Source: an uncultured Flavobacteriaceae bacterium
Lineage (GTDB): Bacteria > Bacteroidota > Bacteroidia > Flavobacteriales > Flavobacteriaceae
Assembly (NCBI GenBank): GCA_947489085.1
Contig: CANLCJ010000003.1
Location: 109,128-173,127, forward strand
Direction of reading: 5' to 3'
DNA: 64,000 nucleotides
In this document: piece after piece, positions 1-8,607 of the stretch
Layout of the letters: each line of letters opens with the position of its first letter
How positions within the stretch are numbered: position 1 is the stretch's first letter
Notes under the pieces: model-generated
Databases searched by the model: none
Seen by the model: the letters and a program-made list of their open reading frames with translations, nothing else
Told to the model about the DNA's origin: nothing
Translations under genes and position numbers: made by a program

Positions 1-489
1 GTAAAGGAAGAAACTGAAGTTAAGACTGTAGCCTTCGAGAAAAACGATAAAATGCACAAAGGAAAAATTAAGGTGGTTACAAAGGAAACTTCTAATGTAA
101 AGCTGGATGCTAATGATGTTGATAAAGTAAACCAAGACCGCATTTCTGCAACAAAAAAAGTGCAGAAAACAGTAATGATAGATAACGACAAAGACGCTGC
201 TTACGACATACTAACAAAAGAAACTTTTTACGTAAACGACAATAAAGATTTTAGATTTTCTCCAAGCGAATCTGGATTCGATATTGCATTTAGCGAAGAA
301 AGAGACGATTTTATAAATGTAGGCGAAGCATGGAATACACAAAACAAAGGCATCTACATTATAACAGCGAAAACATACAGTGGGATTGGATATTTCGATA
401 AAAACGGAAATTTTGTAGTAGAGTATTATGACGATGCTTCAGGCAAAATACACACCACCACTTACGCAGAAAAAAATATAGATTCGTAA
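1..489 (+). CDS. Hypothetical protein, 5' end outside the window
   Basis: The reading frame is open from base 1, so the ATG at 52 is probably internal and the true start lies upstream of the window. The visible part is hydrophilic and lysine/aspartate-rich in its first half. Its second half has repeated aromatic-glycine turns such as YFDKNGNFVVEYYDD, which suggests a small beta-rich domain. I do not recognise the family. A strong terminator hairpin follows 30 bases after the stop codon, so this is the last gene of its transcription unit. Confidence 0.6.
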   Translation, partial: VKEETEVKTVAFEKNDKMHKGKIKVVTKETSNVKLDANDVDKVNQDRISATKKVQKTVMIDNDKDAAYDILTKETFYVNDNKDFRFSPSESGFDIAFSEERDDFINVGEAWNTQNKGIYIITAKTYSGIGYFDKNGNFVVEYYDDASGKIHTTTYAEKNIDS

Positions 490-518
490 TACGAATGTAA
501 CACAAAGATAATTATATA

Positions 519-547
519 AAAGTCCCGAACACCTTCGGGACTTTTTG
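519..547 (+). terminator. Rho-independent terminator
   Basis: Inverted repeat AGTCCCGAA (521-529) / TTCGGGACT (534-542) with a four-base CACC loop, followed directly by a T run. It ends the upstream gene. It lies just before the DUF2461 gene, whose ATG is at 575. Confidence 0.85.
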
Positions 548-574
548 TATTTTGGTGTTAAAATTATAGAAGTT

Positions 575-1261
575 ATGAGCAGCACAGTTTCAAAGTCTGT
601 ATTTAAATTTTTTAATGCATTAGAAAAAAATAATAATAGAGATTGGTTTAATGCCAATAAGCCAGAATTTAAAACTATAGAAGCCGAAATTAAGCAGTTT
701 TACGATACAGTTTTAAATAACCTAAGACAACATGATGATATCGATGCTTTAAAAGTTTTTCGCATTTATAGAGATGTGCGTTTTTCTAAAAATAAATTAC
801 CCTACAAAACTCATTTTGGAGCCGCTTTTCATCGTACAAAACCTAAACTAAGAGGTGGGTATTACGTGCACATACAACCCAACAACGAGAGTTTTATTGC
901 CACAGGTTTTTGGAATCCTGCTAAGGAAGATTTATTGAGAATTCGTAAAGAATTTGAAATGGACGATACCGAAATCCGAGACATTTTAGCACATAAAGAC
1001 TTTAATACTGTTTGGGGCGATACTTTTGAAGGAGACGAACTAAAAACCGCACCTAAAGGATTTGATAAAACACATAAGGCAATAGATTTAATTAAAAAAA
1101 AGCAATTTATCTTTACAAAGAAGTTTAGCGATGCCACCGTAGTATCAAACAGTTTTGCAGAACAAATCGACAACGCATTTAGGGCTGTTCGTCCTTTTTT
1201 CGATTTAATGAGCGACGTTTTAACAACCGATTTAAATGGTGTGTCTCTGGTAGAAGATTAA
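575..1261 (+). CDS. DUF2461 domain-containing protein
   Basis: A 228-residue protein of the DUF2461 (TIGR02453-type) family, conserved in bacteria and fungi but without an assigned reaction. The family signature is the start FKFFNALEKNNNRDWFNANK, followed by the central RDVRFSKNKLPYKTHFGAAF and GGYYVHIQP segments. A longer frame opens at a TTG at 545, but that codon overlaps the T tail of the upstream terminator. The ATG at 575 places the conserved N-terminus near residue 8, so I chose it. Its neighbours give no functional hint. Family call is firm, function unknown. Confidence 0.85.
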   Translation: MSSTVSKSVFKFFNALEKNNNRDWFNANKPEFKTIEAEIKQFYDTVLNNLRQHDDIDALKVFRIYRDVRFSKNKLPYKTHFGAAFHRTKPKLRGGYYVHIQPNNESFIATGFWNPAKEDLLRIRKEFEMDDTEIRDILAHKDFNTVWGDTFEGDELKTAPKGFDKTHKAIDLIKKKQFIFTKKFSDATVVSNSFAEQIDNAFRAVRPFFDLMSDVLTTDLNGVSLVED

Positions 1262-1291
1262 CAAGCACACACCATTTGTAATTTATTGAAA

Positions 1292-1708
1292 TTAAACAGC
1301 GGTTAGAAATTGAGATTTTTCAAACAACTGTATATTACTAATTAAACGCTGCTTAACAATATTCATCATACGCTTATTAAGAGCAGAAGAATTTTTTATG
1401 TAAATAGCATATTCTTCGACGGTAAATAGACCTATAACCATGCCCTTCATAGCATTTCTAAGTTTCATGTCTTTTTGAATGGCGTTTTCGATATACACAA
1501 TTCGTTTATCCAAGGACAAATCGTGAAATACAGATTTGTGTTTTGTAATGTAATTTCTAAAAACAGCTATAAACAAATCGTTTTGAAATTTAATAATAGG
1601 ACGTAATACTAAATTCTGAAAGCGTTCGTCTGCACTCATACCTTCATGTATAACACTATTAGGAATCTCAGGTCTAATATTAGATAATAAAGCATGTCTT
1701 GTGTCCAT
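1292..1708 (-). CDS. Conserved flavobacterial hypothetical protein (138 aa)
   Basis: A small, probably helical cytoplasmic protein with no signal peptide or membrane segment. It starts MDTRHALLSNIRPEIPNS and has a conserved-looking core around LRPIIKFQNDLFIAVF and KGMVIGLFTVEEYAIYIKNS. I recall similar proteins in Flavobacteriaceae that are sometimes labelled glyoxalase; no metal-binding glyoxalase motif is visible here, so I would not keep that label. It is convergent with the DUF2461 gene and divergent from the DUF72 gene. Function unknown. Confidence 0.7.
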   Translation of the reverse strand: MDTRHALLSNIRPEIPNSVIHEGMSADERFQNLVLRPIIKFQNDLFIAVFRNYITKHKSVFHDLSLDKRIVYIENAIQKDMKLRNAMKGMVIGLFTVEEYAIYIKNSSALNKRMMNIVKQRLISNIQLFEKSQFLTAV

Positions 1709-1832
1709 AATAAATTAGATTTTTTATTAAAAATAAGCATTTAACGAGCTGTTTAAAACACAGCACTTTTGTAATTATTAACGCTGTTATTAACATTTTT
1801 GTTTTTTATACCTTTATGAAATTTCTATAAGA

Positions 1833-1994
1833 GAGGTGATTTAAACTTTTTAGATTCTAGCGAAAATTCTAGATTTCTTGTTCAATTGAAGTATTTTTAG
1901 AAGCTCATAGCAGCGCTATGGACTAAGAAAAAGACAAAAAACAGAATGAAAAAGGAGATTTTTATAGCGAATTGAAAAAAGTTTAAATCACCTC
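1833..1994. repeat. 162-bp MITE-like element with perfect 19-bp inverted ends
   Basis: The ends are GAGGTGATTTAAACTTTTT at 1833-1851 and its exact reverse complement at 1976-1994. The interior has further dyads, including CATAGC-AGC-GCTATG near 1915-1921, and no reading frame of useful length. It fills most of the divergent intergenic space between the 1292-1708 gene and the DUF72 gene. No second copy is seen in this window. Size, terminal symmetry and lack of coding fit a MITE or a long palindromic repeat; no clear target duplication was identified. Confidence 0.65.
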
Positions 1995-2039
1995 AGGAAA
2001 AAAAATAGTAAGCAAATAACCTTTAAAAGTAATACAAAA

Positions 2040-2927
2040 ATGAAGTTTGGAAGCGTTAACCATCCAGATACTATCGATTTTACATTGCCGCAGGACCACA
2101 AGGATACTTTACGTGTTTTAAGTGCAAAAGCCAACGGTATTACGCCTGATGTTTTTGTGGGTTGTGCAAAGTGGAATAGGGCAGACCTTAAGGGGTTCTA
2201 TCCCAGAGGTACAAAAGACGAATTGATTTATTATGCGTCTCAATTTAATGCTATAGAACTCAATGCTACATTTTACCGTATTTTTCCTTTAGAACAATTT
2301 GCAAAATGGTACGACAAAACACCTAAGGGATTTAAGTTTTTCCCTAAACTCAATCAAGAAATAAGCCATTGGAAACGCTTAAATGCAACCAAAGACGTGG
2401 TAAACCATTATTTGTACAATGCCTCACATTTAAAAGAAAAACTAGGCACTATTTTTTTACAAATGCACAACAACTTTACACCAAAAGACTTTGATAAAGT
2501 TGTTCAATTTATTGAAGAATGGCCAAAAACAGTACCGCTTGCAGTAGAGTTTAGGCATACCGATTGGTTTAACGATATTACAATAGCAGAAGAATTATAT
2601 GTCTTATTGGAAGAAAACAACATCTCCAATATTGTCGTTGATACCGCAGGAAGAAGAGATTTGCTCCACATGCGTTTAACCAACAGTACAGCGTTTGTAC
2701 GTTATGTAGGTGCTAATCATACCTCCGACTACACAAGGCTGGACGATTGGGTAAAACGCTTAGAATTATGGAAGACACAAGGCGTAAAAGAAATCAATTT
2801 TTTTGTACATCAAAACATAGAAGAAGCATCCCCATTGTTATCTGCTTATTTTATCGGAAAACTAAATGCAACGTTAGGCTGTAAACTCACCGTACCGAAC
2901 AAACCACAGCAACAAAGCTTATTTTAA
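2040..2927 (+). CDS. DUF72 (YecE-like) domain protein
   Basis: A 295-residue protein of the DUF72/YecE family, a TIM-barrel-like fold with unassigned activity. Visible family signatures are VFVGCAKWNRADLKGFYPRG near the N-terminus, then FNAIELNATFYRIF, and later AVEFRHTDWF. The ATG at 2040 gives about 50 residues before the core, slightly longer than the shortest family members. It follows the 162-bp repeat, which must contribute to its upstream region. It is a single gene; the next operon starts about 285 bases downstream. Confidence 0.85.
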   Translation: MKFGSVNHPDTIDFTLPQDHKDTLRVLSAKANGITPDVFVGCAKWNRADLKGFYPRGTKDELIYYASQFNAIELNATFYRIFPLEQFAKWYDKTPKGFKFFPKLNQEISHWKRLNATKDVVNHYLYNASHLKEKLGTIFLQMHNNFTPKDFDKVVQFIEEWPKTVPLAVEFRHTDWFNDITIAEELYVLLEENNISNIVVDTAGRRDLLHMRLTNSTAFVRYVGANHTSDYTRLDDWVKRLELWKTQGVKEINFFVHQNIEEASPLLSAYFIGKLNATLGCKLTVPNKPQQQSLF

Positions 2928-3111
2928 ATTAATGCGGTATATAGTATTACATACAAGGCTAAAACCAACTCAGGGTAAAGCGTTAAGCCATAAATTTGTT
3001 AGCTGTATTTAAAAATTATAACGTATCGTTATAATCTGTTGCAAAAACATTCGAATTATACCAAATACACTGTTTTTTTTACAAAAATATAATAACTATG
3101 TGCTCTAAAGT

Positions 3112-3141
3112 TTTGAATAACTGTAATAAAATCTAAATTTG
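3112..3141 (+). promoter_or_regulatory. Predicted Bacteroidota-type promoter of the leu operon
   Basis: TTTG at 3112-3115 and TAAATTTG at 3134-3141 match the Bacteroidota -33 (TTTG) and -7 (TAnnTTTG) elements with 18 bases between. Transcription would begin near 3148, leaving a leader of about 65 bases before the leuC start at 3213. This is the best match to both elements that I found in the window. Confidence 0.6.
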
Positions 3142-3212
3142 CAACCTTATATCCCCCTAAAACTTTAAAAATTTTAATGCAAGCGGGGTGCAATTACAAA
3201 AATTATAAATTT

Positions 3213-4619
3213 ATGAGCAAGACATTATTTGACAAAGTGTGGGATTCTCATGTAGTTCGTAACATAGAAGACGGGCCAGATGTATTCTTTATCGATCGTC
3301 ATTTTATACATGAAGTAACAAGCCCTGTGGCTTTTGTTGGATTGAAACAAAGAGGTATTGGTGTAATGTATCCAGAGCGTACTTTTGCTACTGCAGACCA
3401 TAACACACCTACATGGAACCAGCACCTACCAGTAGCAGATCCTTTATCTGCCAACCAATTAGAAGCTTTAGCAGATAATGCTGCTGAATATGGTATTTCT
3501 CACTGGGGGTTAGGACACAGAAATAATGGAATTGTACATATTGTAGGGCCTGAAAATGGAATTACATTACCAGGATCTACAATTGTTTGTGGAGATTCGC
3601 ATACCTCTACACATGGCGCATTTGGAGCCATTGCTTTTGGTATCGGTACATCTGAGGTAGAAATGGTATTATCTACACAGTGTATTATGCAGCCTAAGCC
3701 TAAAAAAATGCGTATTAACGTTAATGGCAAATTAGGTTTTGGTGTAACACCAAAAGATGTAGCACTATACATCATCTCTAAACAAACCACATCTGGTGCT
3801 ACAGGATTCTTTGTAGAGTACGCAGGAGATGTTTTTGAAAATATGACTATGGAAGGTCGTATGACGGTGTGTAACTTATCTATAGAGATGGGTGCTCGTG
3901 GTGGTATGATTGCTCCAGATGAAAAAACATACGAATACATTAAAGGTAGAAAGCACACACCAAAAGGTGCCGATTGGGACAAAGCAATGGCCTATTGGAA
4001 AACGCTTAAAACAGACGACGATGCTACTTTCGATGTTGAGTTTAATTACGATGCAGCAGATATAGAACCTATGATTACTTACGGTACAAACCCAGGGATG
4101 GGTATGGGCGTAACACAATCTATACCTAATGCTACAGACCTTCAAGGAGGTGTAGAAACCTATAAGAAGTCTTTAGGCTACATGCAGTTTAATGAGGGCG
4201 ATAACATGATTGGTAAATCTGTAGATTACGTCTTTTTAGGATCTTGTACCAATGGACGTATTGAAGATTTTAGAGCATTTTGTTCTATAGTAGAAGGCCG
4301 TCAAAAAGCAGAAAATATTACAGCTTGGTTAGTACCAGGATCTCATAAAGTAGTAGATCAAATTAAAGAAGAAGGTCTAGATAAAATTATAGAAGCATCT
4401 GGTTTTGTATTAAGAGAGCCGGGATGTTCTGCTTGTTTAGCCATGAACGATGATAAGATTCCAGCAGGAAAACTAGCAGTATCTACATCTAACCGTAACT
4501 TTGAGGGGCGCCAAGGTCCTGGATCTAGAACATTGTTAGCCTCTCCACTAGTAGCAGCAGCTACAGCAGTAACAGGAGTGGTAACAGACCCTAGAACATT
4601 AATTAAAGAAACAGCATAA
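3213..4619 (+). CDS. leuC: 3-isopropylmalate dehydratase large subunit
   Basis: LeuC, the iron-sulfur subunit of isopropylmalate isomerase, which converts 2-isopropylmalate to 3-isopropylmalate together with LeuD. The aconitase-fold signatures are present: [30 protein letters not shown], and the [4Fe-4S] ligands in [11 protein letters not shown] and GCSACLAMN. An in-frame ATG lies 12 codons earlier at 3177, but the ATG at 3213 ([13 protein letters not shown]) gives the usual 468-residue length and N-terminus. It is the first gene of leuC-leuD-leuA-like-leuB behind a good promoter. Confidence 0.97.
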   Translation: MSKTLFDKVWDSHVVRNIEDGPDVFFIDRHFIHEVTSPVAFVGLKQRGIGVMYPERTFATADHNTPTWNQHLPVADPLSANQLEALADNAAEYGISHWGLGHRNNGIVHIVGPENGITLPGSTIVCGDSHTSTHGAFGAIAFGIGTSEVEMVLSTQCIMQPKPKKMRINVNGKLGFGVTPKDVALYIISKQTTSGATGFFVEYAGDVFENMTMEGRMTVCNLSIEMGARGGMIAPDEKTYEYIKGRKHTPKGADWDKAMAYWKTLKTDDDATFDVEFNYDAADIEPMITYGTNPGMGMGVTQSIPNATDLQGGVETYKKSLGYMQFNEGDNMIGKSVDYVFLGSCTNGRIEDFRAFCSIVEGRQKAENITAWLVPGSHKVVDQIKEEGLDKIIEASGFVLREPGCSACLAMNDDKIPAGKLAVSTSNRNFEGRQGPGSRTLLASPLVAAATAVTGVVTDPRTLIKETA

Positions 4620-4712
4620 CACGTTGGCTACTGGCAATTATAGCCGTTAGCAAAACTATAAACATTAAAGTCTACCAATGGCTTAAAGCTATTGGCCAAA
4701 AGTATATAAAAC

Positions 4713-5312
4713 ATGGCTTACGATAAATTTCAAGTATTAACAAGTACAGCATATCCGCTGCCTATAGAAAACGTAGATACAGATCAAATAATACCTGCTC
4801 GTTTTTTAAAAGCTACAGAGCGTAAAGGTTTTGGAGATAATTTTTTCCGTGATTGGAGATACGATTCTGAAGGAAACCCTATAGCAGATTTCCCTTTGAA
4901 TGATGCAAAATATTCTGGATCTCAAATTTTAGTGGGAGGTAAGAACTTTGGTTCTGGTTCTTCTAGAGAGCACGCTGCATGGTCTGTTTACGATTTTGGT
5001 TTACGTTGTGTAATCTCTTCGTTTTTTGCAGATATTTTTAGAAACAACTGTTTAAACGTTGGTGTATTACCAGTACAGGTTTCTGCAGAGTTTGCTCAAA
5101 AATTATTCGATGCTATTGCAGCAGATCCTAAAACAGAAATCACAGTAGATTTACCAAATCAAAAAGTAACTTTAGTAGCAACAGGCGAATCTGAGTCTTT
5201 TGATATTAACGGTTATAAAAAGGATAACATGCTTAATGGTTTCGACGATATCGATTACCTTCAAAACATTAAAGAAGAGGTTAGAGCTTTTGCACAAACA
5301 AGACCTTTCTAA
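4713..5312 (+). CDS. leuD: 3-isopropylmalate dehydratase small subunit
   Basis: LeuD (199 residues) is the swivel-domain partner of LeuC. Diagnostic segments are YPLPIENVDTDQIIPARFLK at the N-terminus and the substrate-loop motif GKNFGSGSSREHAAW near residue 75. It begins 93 bases after leuC and is separated from the synthase gene by a nested hairpin region. Length and motifs are normal for the family. Confidence 0.97.
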   Translation: MAYDKFQVLTSTAYPLPIENVDTDQIIPARFLKATERKGFGDNFFRDWRYDSEGNPIADFPLNDAKYSGSQILVGGKNFGSGSSREHAAWSVYDFGLRCVISSFFADIFRNNCLNVGVLPVQVSAEFAQKLFDAIAADPKTEITVDLPNQKVTLVATGESESFDINGYKKDNMLNGFDDIDYLQNIKEEVRAFAQTRPF

Positions 5313-5351
5313 TACATTCTGTAACGATAAATAGATATTAAAAAATAATAT

Positions 5352-5431
5352 AAAAACATTTTAACAGAAAGTACTCCCCGATGTATAACGTCGGGGTTTC
5401 CGTTAAAATTACGATACGTTAAAATGTTTTT
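5352..5431 (+). promoter_or_regulatory. Nested hairpins between leuD and the synthase gene (attenuator or processing site)
   Basis: An outer inverted repeat AAAAACATTTTAAC (5352-5365) / GTTAAAATGTTTTT (5418-5431) encloses a GC-rich hairpin, CCCCGATG (5376-5383) / CGTCGGGG (5389-5396), with loop TATAA. The outer 3' arm ends in a T run. CGTTAAAA also occurs twice (5401 and 5417). The inner and outer stems could be terminator, antiterminator or mRNA-end structures that set leuCD against leuAB expression. The structure is seen; the role is inferred. Confidence 0.5.
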
Positions 5432-5453
5432 TTAAGCTTCTATAACAACCCCA

Positions 5454-6974
5454 ATGGCTAAAAGAAGAATAGAAATAATGGATACGACATTGCGCGATGG
5501 TGAACAAACCTCGACGGTGTCGTTTTCTGCTTCAGAAAAGTTAACTATAGCAAAACTTTTGCTTGAAGAATTAAAGGTAGACCGCATAGAAATTGCATCT
5601 GCCAGAGTTTCTGAAGGCGAATTGCAAGCCGTTAAAGCTATTACAAGTTGGGCTACAGAACACGGGTATTTAGACAAGATTGAAGTGCTTACTTTTGTAG
5701 ATAAGGGCGTTTCTATAGCCTGGATGCAAGATGCTGGTGCTAAGGTACAAAACCTACTTACAAAAGGGTCTTTAAACCATTTAACCCATCAGCTTAAAAA
5801 AACAGCTCAAGAACATTTTAATGAAATAAAAGAAAACATAGCTTTTGCTACGCAAAATGGTATTATAACAAATCTTTATTTGGAAGATTGGAGTAATGGT
5901 ATGCGTAACTCTAAAGCTTATGTTTACGAATTTTTAGCCTTTTTAAAAACGCAAAACGTAGCACGTATTATGCTTCCAGATACCTTGGGGGTATTAACCC
6001 CTCAAGAATCTTTCGAGTATATAAAAGAAATTAAAGAAGCCTATCCAGAATTGCATTTCGATTTTCATGCGCATAACGATTACGATTTGGGCGTGTCTAA
6101 CGCCATGCAAGGCTTAAAAGCTGGTGCAGATGGTTTGCATTTAACGGTTAATGGTATGGGAGAGCGTGCAGGAAATGCACCCATGTCTAGTACAATTGCA
6201 GTTATTAACGATTTTATGCCAGAAATTACCATTGGTGTTAACGAGAAAATGTTATACACAGTGAGTAAGCTTGTAGAGAATTTTTCTGGGGTAATGATTC
6301 CTGCTAATAAGCCTATTATAGGCGCTAATGTGTTTACGCAAACTGCTGGAATTCATGCAGATGGAGACAATAAGAAAAATCTTTATTTTAGCGATTTAAT
6401 GCCAGAACGTTTTGGCAGAACGCGACAGTATGCTTTAGGGAAGTCCTCTGGAAAAGCAAACATTCAAAAAAACCTACAGCAATTAGGCTTACAGCTTAAT
6501 GACGAAGACTTAAAGAAAGTTACACAACGTATTATTGAGTTGGGCGATAAAAAACAGGTAGTTACAAAGGAGGATCTGCCTTATATTATTTCCGATGTGT
6601 TGGATGGTACTTATGAAGATACTGTTACAGTAAACTCTTATGTGTTAACCCATTCTAAGGGTTTAAAACCATCTACCACAGTATCTATTACGATACATGA
6701 GGATACGTTTGAGGAGAATGCACAAGGAGATGGGCAGTTTGATGCTTTTATGAATGCTATAAAGCGTATTTTTAAAACTAAAAAGATAGCTTTGCCTAAA
6801 CTTACGGATTATGTAGTTAGAATACCTCCCGGAAGTAATTCTGATGCTTTATGTGAAACCATTATTACATGGAAAAACACAGAAAAAGAGTTTAAAACAC
6901 GTGGTTTAGATAGTGACCAAACAGTTTCTGCGATTAAAGCTACAGAAAAAATGTTGAATATTATTGTAAGCTAG
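5454..6974 (+). CDS. leuA: 2-isopropylmalate synthase family enzyme (LeuA, possibly citramalate synthase)
   Basis: A 506-residue HMGL-like acyltransferase that condenses acetyl-CoA with a 2-oxoacid; in this operon the expected substrate is 2-oxoisovalerate for leucine synthesis. The N-terminal TIM barrel has DTTLRDGEQTSTVSFS (residues 10-25) and the metal ligands His205 and His207 in DFHAHNDYD. GMGERAGNAPM follows, and a C-terminal LeuA dimer/regulatory domain covers roughly 365-506. The length and the ARVSEGE segment also resemble (R)-citramalate synthases, which use pyruvate, so the substrate is not settled. Position between leuD and leuB favours LeuA. Confidence 0.85.
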   Translation: MAKRRIEIMDTTLRDGEQTSTVSFSASEKLTIAKLLLEELKVDRIEIASARVSEGELQAVKAITSWATEHGYLDKIEVLTFVDKGVSIAWMQDAGAKVQNLLTKGSLNHLTHQLKKTAQEHFNEIKENIAFATQNGIITNLYLEDWSNGMRNSKAYVYEFLAFLKTQNVARIMLPDTLGVLTPQESFEYIKEIKEAYPELHFDFHAHNDYDLGVSNAMQGLKAGADGLHLTVNGMGERAGNAPMSSTIAVINDFMPEITIGVNEKMLYTVSKLVENFSGVMIPANKPIIGANVFTQTAGIHADGDNKKNLYFSDLMPERFGRTRQYALGKSSGKANIQKNLQQLGLQLNDEDLKKVTQRIIELGDKKQVVTKEDLPYIISDVLDGTYEDTVTVNSYVLTHSKGLKPSTTVSITIHEDTFEENAQGDGQFDAFMNAIKRIFKTKKIALPKLTDYVVRIPPGSNSDALCETIITWKNTEKEFKTRGLDSDQTVSAIKATEKMLNIIVS

Positions 6975-6990
6975 GTATCGTATTTACTTA

Positions 6991-7092
6991 GTTGCGTTAG
7001 GGATTGAACGGTATGTTTGAGCGCCTCGCAGAGCGCGAGTAGTGAAAGCCCGACCTTTTTCCTGAACCTTTTTCAGGAAAAAGGTAACGCCA
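6991..7092. repeat. Structured intergenic element (dispersed flavobacterial type)
   Basis: A roughly 100-bp block between the synthase gene and leuB is bounded by GCGTTA (6994-6999) and TAACGC (7085-7090). It contains a small GC-rich hairpin around GCGCCTCGCAGAGCGC. A 14-bp stem ACCTTTTTCCTGAA (7053-7066) / TTCAGGAAAAAGGT (7072-7085) lies at its 3' side. The core GGGATTGAACGG through AAGCCCGACC resembles elements I associate with flavobacterial intergenic regions. A related block occurs at 17921-18004. It may act as a terminator or as a REP-like repeat. Confidence 0.5.
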
Positions 7093-7132
7093 AAAAAGAA
7101 CATATAAATTATTAAAAATAAAACTTAAATTA

Positions 7133-8188
7133 ATGAAATTAAATATAGCACTTTTAGCTGGAGATGGTATTGGACCAGAAGTTATAGATCAAGCTGTAAA
7201 GGTGAGTGACGCCATTGCTAGCAAGTTTGGACATGATATTACATGGAAACCAGCATTAACTGGTGCAGCTGCTATAGATGCAGTTGGAGAGCCTTATCCA
7301 GATGAGACACATGAGATTTGTAAAAGTTCTGATGCTGTATTGTTCGGTGCCATTGGCCACCCACGTTTTGATAATGATCCTTCTGCTAAGGTGCGCCCTG
7401 AGCAGGGATTACTTAAAATGCGAAAAGCTTTAGGTTTGTTTGCAAATGTAAGACCTACGTTTACGTTTCCGTCTTTATTAGACAAGTCGCCTTTAAAAAA
7501 GGAACGTATTGAAGGTACCGATTTGGTGTTTTTACGCGAGCTAACTGGTGGTATTTATTTTGGTGAAAAGGGGAGAAGAGATGGTCGTGAAACCGCTTTT
7601 GATAATTGTGTTTATACTAGAGCAGAGGTGCAACGTTTGGCTAAAAAAGGTTTTGAGTTGGCTATGACGCGTGGTAAAAAGTTATGTTGTGTAGATAAAG
7701 CTAATGTACTGGAGACTTCTAGGTTATGGAGAGAAACTGTACAAGCTATGGAGAAAGATTATCCTGAAGTTGAGGTAAGCTACGAATTTGTGGATGCGGT
7801 TGCTATGCGTTTGGTACAATGGCCTAACAGTTACGACGTTTTAATTACTGAAAATTTATTTGGTGATATTTTAACAGACGAGGCTTCTGTTATTTCTGGT
7901 TCTATGGGCTTAATGCCATCTGCATCTTTAGGAGCAGATATTGGTTTGTTTGAGCCTATACATGGGTCTTACCCGCAGGCTACTGGTAAAAATATTGCCA
8001 ATCCAATGGCTACAGTACTTTCTGCAGCTATGATGTTTGAAAACTTTGGTTTACAAGAAGAAGGTAAGGCTATTAGAGCTGTTGTTAACAAGGCTTTGAA
8101 TGAAGGTATTGTTACTGAAGATTTGGCCGATGGAGGTAAAGCACATGGTACTAAAGAAGTTGGAGACTGGTTAGCTGCCAATATCTAA
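7133..8188 (+). CDS. leuB: 3-isopropylmalate dehydrogenase
   Basis: LeuB (351 residues) oxidatively decarboxylates 3-isopropylmalate using NAD+ and a divalent metal. The isocitrate/isopropylmalate dehydrogenase signatures are clear: LLAGDGIGPEV at the N-terminus, LRELTGGIYFGEKGRR, CVDKANVLETSRLWR, the metal-binding region TENLFGDILTDEAS, and GLFEPIHGSYPQATGKNIANP. It is the last gene of the leu operon and is followed by a strong terminator. Confidence 0.97.
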   Translation: MKLNIALLAGDGIGPEVIDQAVKVSDAIASKFGHDITWKPALTGAAAIDAVGEPYPDETHEICKSSDAVLFGAIGHPRFDNDPSAKVRPEQGLLKMRKALGLFANVRPTFTFPSLLDKSPLKKERIEGTDLVFLRELTGGIYFGEKGRRDGRETAFDNCVYTRAEVQRLAKKGFELAMTRGKKLCCVDKANVLETSRLWRETVQAMEKDYPEVEVSYEFVDAVAMRLVQWPNSYDVLITENLFGDILTDEASVISGSMGLMPSASLGADIGLFEPIHGSYPQATGKNIANPMATVLSAAMMFENFGLQEEGKAIRAVVNKALNEGIVTEDLADGGKAHGTKEVGDWLAANI

Positions 8189-8204
8189 TTTATTGCTATA
8201 ATTT

Positions 8205-8246
8205 AAAAAAGCGCCTTAAAAGTATTTACTTTTAAGGCGCTTTTTT
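8205..8246. terminator. Bidirectional terminator between leuB and the arsC-like gene
   Basis: Nearly continuous palindrome with 20-base arms at 8205-8224 and 8227-8246. The core is AAAAAAGCGCC / GGCGCTTTTTT, flanked by A on the left and T on the right. It is placed between two convergent genes, so it should stop transcription in both directions. Confidence 0.9.
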
Positions 8247-8265
8247 TGTACTTGTATTATGGTAG

Positions 8266-8607
8266 TTATAGTATATCTAAAACCAAGCTTGGTGGTCTAC
8301 CAATAACTGCTTTGCCGTTATTTATAACTATAGGGCGTTCTATAAGTTTAGGGTGTGCCACCATGGCTTCTATAACCTGAGTATCGTTTAGAGTTTTATC
8401 TTTAAAATTAGTTTTCCAAATGGCTTCGTTTTTACGTACCAATTGTATTGGTGTAATGCCCAACTGTTCTATTATTTTTGTTAATTCTTCTGTTGTTGGT
8501 GGTGTTTCTAAATAGTTAACCACCTTAAATTCTTTGCCAGAGTTAGTAACTAATTCTAATCCAGATCTGGATTTGCTACATCTGTTATTATGGTATATGG
8601 TAATCAT
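8266..8607 (-). CDS. arsC: ArsC-family (Spx/arsenate reductase-like) protein
   Basis: A 113-residue thioredoxin-fold protein of the glutaredoxin-dependent arsenate reductase family. Cys10 in HNNRCSKSR is the expected catalytic cysteine. The anion-binding arginines are also visible: Arg58 in LVRKNE, Arg91 in LIERPIV and Arg104 in VIGRPP. The start overlaps the end of the HAD phosphatase gene by four bases (ATGA), so it is translationally coupled. No other arsenic gene is nearby, so a general thiol-redox role is as likely as arsenate reduction. Confidence 0.85.
   Translation of the reverse strand: MITIYHNNRCSKSRSGLELVTNSGKEFKVVNYLETPPTTEELTKIIEQLGITPIQLVRKNEAIWKTNFKDKTLNDTQVIEAMVAHPKLIERPIVINNGKAVIGRPPSLVLDIL

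Noticed and set aside
3148..3212. A leader-peptide attenuator in front of leuC
   Set aside because: The short leader has no run of leucine codons and only a weak C-run/G-run dyad, so the evidence is not enough.
3500..3982. A 160-codon open frame on the minus strand inside leuC
   Set aside because: It is antisense to a well-conserved enzyme; the composition (many Pro, Ser, Ile) is typical of a shadow frame and no family is recognisable.
8266..8607. An arsenic-resistance operon around the arsC-like gene
   Set aside because: The neighbours are prfB and a HAD phosphatase; no arsR, arsB or acr3 gene is present, so a resistance operon cannot be supported.
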